In this document: positions 58,446 through 64,000 of the stretch, in pieces
Layout: each line of letters opens with the position of its first letter
Position numbering within the stretch: the stretch's first letter is position 1
Origin: CAVXJN01 sp963773585
GTDB lineage: Bacteria; Pseudomonadota; Gammaproteobacteria; JASBUN01
Reading direction: 5' to 3'
Length of the DNA stretch: 64,000 nt
Assembly (NCBI GenBank): GCA_963773585.1
Contig: CAVZBR010000004.1
Span: forward strand, 558,001-622,000
Translations under genes and position numbers: made by a program
Notes under the pieces: model-generated
Seen by the model: the letters and a program-made list of their open reading frames with translations, nothing else
Databases searched by the model: none
What the model was told of the DNA's origin: nothing

Positions 58446-60110
58446 TTGCGTTCGCTCCGACCCGCGGATATACCGGCCCCACCTCAGGCGGCCTTGGAAG
58501 TGCTACGTGCATGCGCCAATGAGCGAGTGGACAGTCGCAAGCTGGGCGCGCTGGTCCACAACGATCCCGGGCTCACGGCGGAATTGCTGCGGATCGCCAA
58601 CTCGCCCTACTACGGCCTCGGCCGAGAGATTTGCAGCGCAACCCAGGCGGTGACGGTGCTGGGTGAAAAGACATTGCGCAATTTCGTGCTCAGCATTTCC
58701 GTGCGCGATGCCTTGCGTCAGGACGCCATCGCCGATTTCGAAATTGTCTCGTTCTGGGAAGACGTCCTGCGCTGCGCCGTAGCCGCGCGGCTGCTGGGAC
58801 AGGCCCTCGGGCTGGATGCCGATACCTGCTTTACCGCCGGCCTGCTGGCCGACTTCAGTCTACTGGCGCTGTTTCATCTGTATCCGCAGCAAGCCAAGGA
58901 ATGGCGCGAATTGCGGCTTCTCGATCCGGAGGCCCGGCGGCTACGCGAGCGCGAGCGCTTCCAGGCCAGCCACGACCAGGTCGCGGTGCTATTGGCCGAA
59001 TCGTGGATGCTGCCGGAAAATTTGGCTGCCGCACTGACGGCGCATCACCAATGCGACGGCTCGACTGCACAGCGGTCGCTGACCTCGGTGTTGCATTGCG
59101 CGGACTGGATGGCGGCGGTCTATCAGGCCAGTGAGGTGGGTGAGGTACTGGCGCAGTGCCACGAACGTATCGAGCGCTGCCTCGGGCTCGAGCGGGAACA
59201 GATCGATACGCTGTTGGCGGAGCTGCCGACACAGGTGGGCCAGGCGGCGCAGGCGCTCGGCCTGCACGTGGATGTGCAGCCCGATTTCGACTCCATCCTG
59301 CGCGCTGCCAATTTGCGCTTGGCGCAAGTGAACTTGAGTTACCAGGAGCTGGCCTGGGAACTGCAACAAGCGCTCCGGGAACGAGACCGCTTGGCCGGGG
59401 AACTGAACCGCGAACTGGCGTTGGCGGGCGAGATACAACAGAGCTTGTTACCGGGCGCGGCCGCCACCCACCTACCGGTGTACGGCGTCAACGTCCCGGC
59501 AGGCGACCTATCAGGGGACTTCTACGACTATTTCGCGCTGCCCGACGGCCGCGTGTATTTCAATCTCGCCGACGTCTCCGGCAAGGGCATCACTGCGGCC
59601 CTGCTCATGGCCAAGACCAGTAGCTTGTTTCACTGTCTGGGTAAACAGATCCACCGGCCGGCGAAGCTCTTGCAAGTGCTCAACCGCGAGCTGTGCGAAA
59701 CCTCGACCCACGGCATGTTCGTGACCATGGTCGCCGGCATCTATGATCCCGCCGATGATGTCGTGGAGCTGGTCAACGCCGGTAATCCACCGGCGCTGCT
59801 GCTCCAGCGCGACGGCAAAGTACAGCAGATCGCCGCCCAGGCGCCGCCTTTGGGCGTGATCGCGGAAGCGGAGTTTCCCCATAGCCGCTTTGTGCTCGGC
59901 GGCGCTAGTTTGTACCTTTTCTCCGACGGCATTAGCGAGGCGCGCCTGGGCGGCAAGGCCATGCTTGGCATCGACGGCTTGACCGCGCTGCTGCTGGCGC
60001 TTACCGGACAGCCGGCTCAGCAACGGCTCGAGGCCGTGGTACGCAAGTTTAAAGACGCGGGCACGCGGCGCGACGATATTACGCTGCTGCTGGTGGAGCG
60101 CGATCGTTGA
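58446..60110 (+). CDS. HDOD-PP2C (SpoIIE-type) serine phosphatase
   Basis: About 554 residues. The N-terminus is an HDOD domain (DIPAPPQAALEVLRACANERVD, LLRIANSPYYGLG, AVTVLGEKTLRNFVLS); a coiled-coil helix (SYQELAWELQQALRERDRLAGELNREL) leads to a PP2C/SpoIIE phosphatase with PAGDLSGDFYDYF, NLADVSGKGITAALLMA, NAGNPPALLL, FSDGISEAR and RRDDITLLLVER. The start is unsettled: the frame offers a TTG at 58446 without ribosome site, and possible non-standard starts upstream. It overlaps the kinase gene. Probable role: dephosphorylate the STAS protein encoded two genes downstream. Confidence 0.88.
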   Translation: MRSLRPADIPAPPQAALEVLRACANERVDSRKLGALVHNDPGLTAELLRIANSPYYGLGREICSATQAVTVLGEKTLRNFVLSISVRDALRQDAIADFEIVSFWEDVLRCAVAARLLGQALGLDADTCFTAGLLADFSLLALFHLYPQQAKEWRELRLLDPEARRLRERERFQASHDQVAVLLAESWMLPENLAAALTAHHQCDGSTAQRSLTSVLHCADWMAAVYQASEVGEVLAQCHERIERCLGLEREQIDTLLAELPTQVGQAAQALGLHVDVQPDFDSILRAANLRLAQVNLSYQELAWELQQALRERDRLAGELNRELALAGEIQQSLLPGAAATHLPVYGVNVPAGDLSGDFYDYFALPDGRVYFNLADVSGKGITAALLMAKTSSLFHCLGKQIHRPAKLLQVLNRELCETSTHGMFVTMVAGIYDPADDVVELVNAGNPPALLLQRDGKVQQIAAQAPPLGVIAEAEFPHSRFVLGGASLYLFSDGISEARLGGKAMLGIDGLTALLLALTGQPAQQRLEAVVRKFKDAGTRRDDITLLLVERDR

Positions 60111-60547
60111 GCCTGCGTAAACTGGCGGAATTGCGGATCCAGGCGCGCGCCGAACACTTGCGTATGCTGCGGGCCGTTGTGCAAAGTGCGATGGAAACCG
60201 CGGCCGCCGACCGCGAAGTCACTGAACGCGTGGTGCTGGCGGTCAGCGAAGCCTGCACCAACGTCATTCGTCATGCCTATGGACCCCACCGCAGCGGTGA
60301 AATCGTGCTGGAAATCTTCAATAATCAAGATGAGATGCGCTTCAGGCTGCTGGACTTCGCGCCGCCGGTGGATCGGGCCGCCTGCCGCGCGCCGGCGAGT
60401 ACCGAACTGCGCCCTGGCGGCCTCGGCATGCGATTGATTCACCAAATCATGGATGAAGCACGCTTTATCGATCCGCCGCCGGGCGTCGGCAACGCCTACG
60501 AAATGGTCAAGCGCGGGCTGCACACTCGCACGCGCGGAGAGGGATGA
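60107..60547 (+). CDS. RsbW-like anti-sigma-type serine kinase
   Basis: A 146-residue HATPase_c protein of the RsbW/SpoIIAB type. The N box is VVLAVSEACTNVIRHAYGP and the glycine box is LRPGGLGMRLIHQIMDEA; the usual D-x-G reads LDFAPP. TTG start overlapping the previous stop, GGTGGAG upstream. Such kinases phosphorylate a STAS antagonist and bind either it or another partner; here the STAS gene follows directly. No sigma factor is encoded nearby, so the second partner may be the transporter. Confidence 0.9.
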   Translation: MSLRKLAELRIQARAEHLRMLRAVVQSAMETAAADREVTERVVLAVSEACTNVIRHAYGPHRSGEIVLEIFNNQDEMRFRLLDFAPPVDRAACRAPASTELRPGGLGMRLIHQIMDEARFIDPPPGVGNAYEMVKRGLHTRTRGEG

Positions 60548-60876
60548 TGGAATACAGCGTGCGCAACGAAGGTCCGTTCACGGTGATTGCACTCTCGGGT
60601 GAAGTCGACATGTACTATTCGCCCCAAGCGCGGAAACAGATTCTGCGGGCGCTGAAACACAAGCAACCGGTGTTGGTGGACCTGAGCGATGTGCAATACA
60701 TCGACAGCTCCGGCGTCGCCAGTCTTGTAGAAGGATATCAACTTGCGCGTACCGACGATTTGGAATTCGCGCTGGTGGGAGTGAGCGAAGCCGCGATGCG
60801 GGTGCTGCAATTGGCGCGGCTCGACAAGGTCTTTCCCATCTACGGCTCGGTGAGCGAGCGCCTGCGGCGGAACTGA
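60544..60876 (+). CDS. STAS-domain anti-sigma antagonist / MlaB-like protein
   Basis: A 110-residue STAS domain. VLVDLSDVQYIDSSGVASLVEG carries the phosphorylatable serine pair at residues 55-56 in DSSG, the SpoIIAA pattern, rather than the threonine form of MlaB. It lies between the kinase and the Mla-type permease, where E. coli places the STAS subunit MlaB with the ATPase. It could therefore act both as the switch of the kinase and as a transporter subunit. The second ATG, three bases in, has better ribosome-site spacing. Confidence 0.9.
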   Translation: MMEYSVRNEGPFTVIALSGEVDMYYSPQARKQILRALKHKQPVLVDLSDVQYIDSSGVASLVEGYQLARTDDLEFALVGVSEAAMRVLQLARLDKVFPIYGSVSERLRRN

Positions 60877-60882
60877 AATCAA

Positions 60883-61677
60883 ATGCGTGTGCGTGCGACG
60901 ATCGAGCAACTCGGGCGCCTGACTGCGCGCGGTGTCGACGAGCTCGGCTATGTCACCGCACTGCTCGTCGAATCGCTTTATTGGCTGCTGTTCGGGTTCA
61001 CGCGCCGCCAGTCGGTGAGCGTATCGGCGGTATTTCGCGAAGCGATGCAAATCGGCGTGCAGGCGGTGCCGATCGTTTCCGCGCTGGCGTTCGCCGTAGG
61101 CGTCATGCTGGCCATCCAGGGCATTGCAACCTTGAAGACTTTCGGCGCCGAAGCGAAGGTGGTGCTCGGTGTTGCCCTTGCAGTGACCCGTGAGTTCTCG
61201 CCGTTGATCGTCGGCGTGTTGGTGGCGGGACGTTCCGGTTCCGCCATCGCAGCGCGCATCGGTACGATGCGCGAGTCCCAGGAAATCGATGCGTTGCGGG
61301 TCATGGGTATCAGCCCGGTGCGTTATCTGGCGGCGCCGGTCCTGATCGCCATGCTGGTGATGGTGCCGACGCTGACGGTGTTGGCGGACTTCATGGGTAT
61401 GCTTGGCGGTGGTGTGTTTACATCGCTGGAATTGGGTATGAATCTGCATGCTTACGGCCAACGCACGGTGGAAGTGCTTTCCGCAGAGGACGTGAGCCAG
61501 GGACTGATCAAAAGCGTGGTGTTCGCAGCCATTATTGCCCTGGTCGGTGTCAGTAATGGCTTTCAAGTCGGCAGTGGCGCCGAGGGGGTGGGCCGCGCCA
61601 CGACCCGCTCGGTGGTGCTCGCCACCAGCTTCATCGTCATCGCCGACATGATTTTCACCTATTTCCTGAACCGATGA
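60883..61677 (+). CDS. MlaE/YrbE-type ABC permease
   Basis: A 264-residue inner-membrane permease of the MlaE family, with FREAMQIGVQAVPIVSALAFAVG, TREFSPLIVGVLVAGRSGSAIAARIGTMRESQEIDALRVMGISPVRYLAAPVL and DFMGMLGG. It translocates phospholipid or other hydrophobic molecules between membranes with the ATPase and MCE protein that follow. It overlaps the ATPase gene by four bases. Confidence 0.93.
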   Translation: MRVRATIEQLGRLTARGVDELGYVTALLVESLYWLLFGFTRRQSVSVSAVFREAMQIGVQAVPIVSALAFAVGVMLAIQGIATLKTFGAEAKVVLGVALAVTREFSPLIVGVLVAGRSGSAIAARIGTMRESQEIDALRVMGISPVRYLAAPVLIAMLVMVPTLTVLADFMGMLGGGVFTSLELGMNLHAYGQRTVEVLSAEDVSQGLIKSVVFAAIIALVGVSNGFQVGSGAEGVGRATTRSVVLATSFIVIADMIFTYFLNR

Positions 61678-62489
61678 CTGAAACCGATCCGTCGCAACGC
61701 AAGCCAGTGATCGAGGTCGAGAACCTCGTGACCCGTTTTGGCGAGCGGGAAATTCTTCACGGTATAAGCTTCACGGTTTACGAAGGCGAGATCATGGTGG
61801 TCATGGGCGGCAGCGGCTCCGGCAAGAGCACGCTGTTGCGATTCTTGCTGGGACTGGAACGGCCCACGTCCGGCAGCATCCGTGTGCTCGGTCGCGACGT
61901 TTCCAGCGCGACCGCCCGAGAAATGGACGCACTGCGTCGTCGGATCGGCGTTGCGTTCCAGGGCGGCGCCTTGATCCGTTCCATGACCGTCGGCGAAAAC
62001 GTGCGCCTGCCGCTGCGGGAACATACCAAATTGGACGAAAACACCATGCGCATCATGACGCGCATGAAATTGGAAGTGGTCAATCTGGCTGGGTTCGAGA
62101 ACCTGATGCCGTCGGAGTTGTCCGGTGGCATGGTCAAGCGCGCCGCTGTGGCACGCGCCATCATAATGGATCCGTCGCTGCTGTTCTTCGACGAACCGTC
62201 GGCGGGATTGGATCCGGTGGTTTCGGCTGAGCTGGACGACCTGATTCTGAATTTGCGTGATGCCATGAACGTCTCCATTGTTGTGGTCACTCACGAACTG
62301 CAGAGCGCATTCAAGATTGCCGACCGCATCCTGGTGCTGGATCAAGGTACGATGCTGGCGGTGGGCAGCGTCGAGGAAATTCGCGCGGTTGCCGACGCGC
62401 GCGTGCAAGATTTGCTCAATCGCAGGCCACGTCCCGGCTCGGTGGACGTAGACGACTATTTACGCCGCCTGACCGAGCAAAATGGTTGA
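61674..62489 (+). CDS. MlaF-type ABC ATPase
   Basis: A 271-residue ATPase with Walker A GGSGSGKST (residues 45-53), Q loop in VAFQGGALI, signature LSGGMVKRAAVARA and Walker B LLFFDEPSAGLDP, H loop VVTHEL. The GGMVKR signature is typical of MCE-linked ATPases. Overlaps the permease; drives the lipid transporter. Confidence 0.95.
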   Translation: MTETDPSQRKPVIEVENLVTRFGEREILHGISFTVYEGEIMVVMGGSGSGKSTLLRFLLGLERPTSGSIRVLGRDVSSATAREMDALRRRIGVAFQGGALIRSMTVGENVRLPLREHTKLDENTMRIMTRMKLEVVNLAGFENLMPSELSGGMVKRAAVARAIIMDPSLLFFDEPSAGLDPVVSAELDDLILNLRDAMNVSIVVVTHELQSAFKIADRILVLDQGTMLAVGSVEEIRAVADARVQDLLNRRPRPGSVDVDDYLRRLTEQNG

Positions 62490-62521
62490 AACTGCATTCC
62501 AGCCGGATTAGTGAATTGAAC

Positions 62522-63469
62522 ATGAAGAAAGAAGGCTTCAACTACTTATTGGTGGGTATGTTCGTACTCGGAATGTTCATCGCCTTGTTGGTATTGCTGT
62601 ATCGCGTAACCGGGCGGGACGCCGACTTGGACGCTTATTACGTTCGCTACCACAATATCACCGGGGTCGGTGTCGGCACCCAAGTGACCTATGGCGGCTA
62701 CCAGATCGGTCAGGTAGAGGACATCACGCCCGAACGCAGCAAGCGCAAGACCCGCTACCGCCTGCGCCTCGGCTTGCGCAGCGGCTGGCAGATTCCCGCC
62801 GACTCGGTGGCGCGGGTGGTGTCGCCGGGGCTGTTGTCCGACAACCAGATCGATATTGTCGAAGGCGACAGCGGCGCTTTGCTCAAGCCTGGCGACACCC
62901 TCCGGGGCCAGGAATTGGTGAGCATGATGTCGTTGCTCAATTCCATGGCCTACGAACTCAAGGACCTTTCCGACACCAGCATCAAACCTCTGCTGGAACA
63001 TCTCGACCAGCAGGTGCGCGATCTCGGCGACGAACTCAACGCCAGCCTGCCGCGACTAACGGCCCAAGCCCAGGGGTTGCTGCAAAATTTGAATGCCAGC
63101 GCCGCAGGTCTGCAAGCGATGCTCGGCGCCGGCAATCAGCGTCGGGTGACGAACGTACTGGATAACGCTGAACGCGTGAGTGCCAATCTGGCATCGCTTT
63201 CGGAACAATTCGGCGCAGTGCGAAACGAGCTTGATCAACTACTCAAGAACTCCAACGCCATGATGGCGGAGAACCGCGCCGACATTCGTGCCACAGTGCT
63301 CGATCTGCGCGGCTCCCTCGATACCGTTTCCCGCAACATCGACACCATCGTCTACAACCTCGAATCGAGCAGCCGCAACATGAATGAATTCAGTCGCCAG
63401 ATTCGCCGCAATCCGGGCTTGCTGCTCACCAATCAACCGCCGGACGAACCGGCAGCGGGGCGTCCATGA
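62522..63469 (+). CDS. MCE-domain substrate-binding protein (MlaD-like)
   Basis: A 315-residue protein with an N-terminal membrane anchor (LLVGMFVLGMFIALLVLLYRV), one MCE domain (YHNITGVGVGTQVTYGGYQIGQV, ARVVSPGLLSDNQIDIVEG) and a long helical C-terminal region (LSEQFGAVRNELDQLLKNSN), as in MlaD-like subunits that form a hexameric ring. The ATG at 62522 is used; a TTG at 62486 overlapping the ATPase stop is possible. It is longer than E. coli MlaD because of the extended helix. Confidence 0.93.
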   Translation: MKKEGFNYLLVGMFVLGMFIALLVLLYRVTGRDADLDAYYVRYHNITGVGVGTQVTYGGYQIGQVEDITPERSKRKTRYRLRLGLRSGWQIPADSVARVVSPGLLSDNQIDIVEGDSGALLKPGDTLRGQELVSMMSLLNSMAYELKDLSDTSIKPLLEHLDQQVRDLGDELNASLPRLTAQAQGLLQNLNASAAGLQAMLGAGNQRRVTNVLDNAERVSANLASLSEQFGAVRNELDQLLKNSNAMMAENRADIRATVLDLRGSLDTVSRNIDTIVYNLESSSRNMNEFSRQIRRNPGLLLTNQPPDEPAAGRP

Positions 63470-64000
63470 GTAGGACGTGGTCGGCGTCGAGATGGACGGC
63501 CGCGATGCTGCTGGGCGCCGCGCTGGGAGGCTGTCTCGGCAAAGTTCCCGCGATCCCAGAAGATCACTATTATCGGCTGCCGATGCCTGCGCCGCAGCCC
63601 GCGGCTTCGCGAATGGCCGGCACCGTCGCAGTGGCACTTCCGCGCGCAGACGGCTTGCACAGTGAACGCGCAGTGCTTTATTCACGTAAGGATCGGCCAC
63701 TGGAAATTCTGCGGCATCACTACTTTTTCTGGGCGGAGAGCCCGCCGCGGCTGATTCAGGATCATTTGATCGAGTATTTGCGTGCGGCGCAGGCGGCAGA
63801 CGCGGTGATCCGTACCCAAACGGGAGACGACGCCAAATTGCGGATTGAATCGCGGCTGATGCGATTCGAGCGCCTGGTCGGAGCGTCCCCCAATCAAGTA
63901 TTGGTTGAGCTGGAACTGAGTCTGCGGCGCAACGACGACACCTCTTCGCGGCAGCATGTATACCGGGCGCGAGCCCCGGTGGCCGATGACACCGTATATG
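63466..64000 (+). CDS. ABC-type transport auxiliary lipoprotein (PqiC/YmbA-like), partial
   Basis: The first 178 residues of a lipoprotein that runs off the window. A basic N-terminus and lipobox LGGC (C23) precede the conserved AGTVAVALPRADGLHSERAVLYSRKD and YYFFWAESPPRLIQDHLIEYL, which match the ABC_trans_aux family of outer-membrane lipoproteins that partner MCE transporters. Overlaps the MCE gene by ATGA. Together with the previous genes this is the PA3211-3214-like type of Mla cluster, not mlaFEDCB. Confidence 0.88.
   Translation, partial: MSRTWSASRWTAAMLLGAALGGCLGKVPAIPEDHYYRLPMPAPQPAASRMAGTVAVALPRADGLHSERAVLYSRKDRPLEILRHHYFFWAESPPRLIQDHLIEYLRAAQAADAVIRTQTGDDAKLRIESRLMRFERLVGASPNQVLVELELSLRRNDDTSSRQHVYRARAPVADDTVY

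Noticed and set aside
1..64000. CRISPR array, tRNA/rRNA genes, prophage or insertion sequences
   Set aside because: No regularly spaced repeats, no tRNA-like cloverleaf or rRNA sequence and no transposase or phage genes were recognised; XerC is the housekeeping recombinase.

Overview
The window is chromosomal DNA from a GC-rich gammaproteobacterium that probably oxidises sulfur compounds. The evidence is the gammaproteobacterial gene set and order (ubiE-ubiJ-ubiB, hslVU, lysA-dapF-DUF484-xerC, class I cyaA, argH next to an algZ/algR-type pair and hemCD-hemX-hemY) plus a soxYZ pair with its own regulators. No tRNA, rRNA, CRISPR array, insertion sequence or prophage was seen, and no stretch over about 300 bases lacks a gene.

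Layout. 1-4.2 kb (minus): ubiquinone genes ubiE, ubiJ and the start of ubiB, then a DUF971 gene and the HslVU protease. 4.4-9.4 kb (minus): a packed lptM-like/lysA/methyltransferase/CoA-binding/dapF/DUF484/xerC operon. 9.5-13.9 kb (plus): a sensor kinase, a sigma54-dependent regulator, a near-consensus -24/-12 promoter, then soxY, soxZ and a strong terminator. 14-17.9 kb (plus): a serine esterase, an XdhC/MocA molybdenum-cofactor pair, and a diheme cytochrome fused to a DUF302 domain followed by a second DUF302 protein. 17.9-21.6 kb (minus): cyaA and a PAS/degenerate-GGDEF protein. 21.8-25.8 kb: a small unknown gene, a MazG-like hydrolase, and a periplasmic cupredoxin translationally coupled to a GGDEF/EAL protein.

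25.8-34.4 kb: argH, divergent from a LytS/LytTR two-component pair, then hemC-hemD-hemX-hemY. 34.5-46.3 kb: ubiD with a ferredoxin-type reductase, exonuclease III, oligopeptidase A, an SrkA-like kinase, unknown genes, an AEC permease, slyX, rsmJ, an RRM protein and aroE. 46.5-57.4 kb: ppx, a short-chain dehydrogenase, a Sel1 protein, a DUF599 membrane protein, a Tat-exported aldo/keto reductase, a nucleotide-transporter-like protein, a DUF1028-TPR protein, ppk1 and hemB. 57.5-64 kb: an ArsR-rhodanese regulator divergent from a compact operon encoding an HDOD-PP2C phosphatase, an RsbW-like kinase, a STAS protein and an MCE/Mla-type lipid ABC transporter that runs off the window.

Two units stand out. 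One is the self-contained kinase/sigma54 activator/soxYZ module, where the promoter sequence ties the regulator to sulfur carrier expression. The other is the complete partner-switching set (phosphatase, kinase, STAS switch) joined by overlapping genes to a lipid transporter, which suggests phosphorylation control of outer-membrane lipid trafficking. The ArsR-rhodanese gene with its operator-like palindrome, and the cytochrome/DUF302 genes, may add further sulfur or redox sensing.
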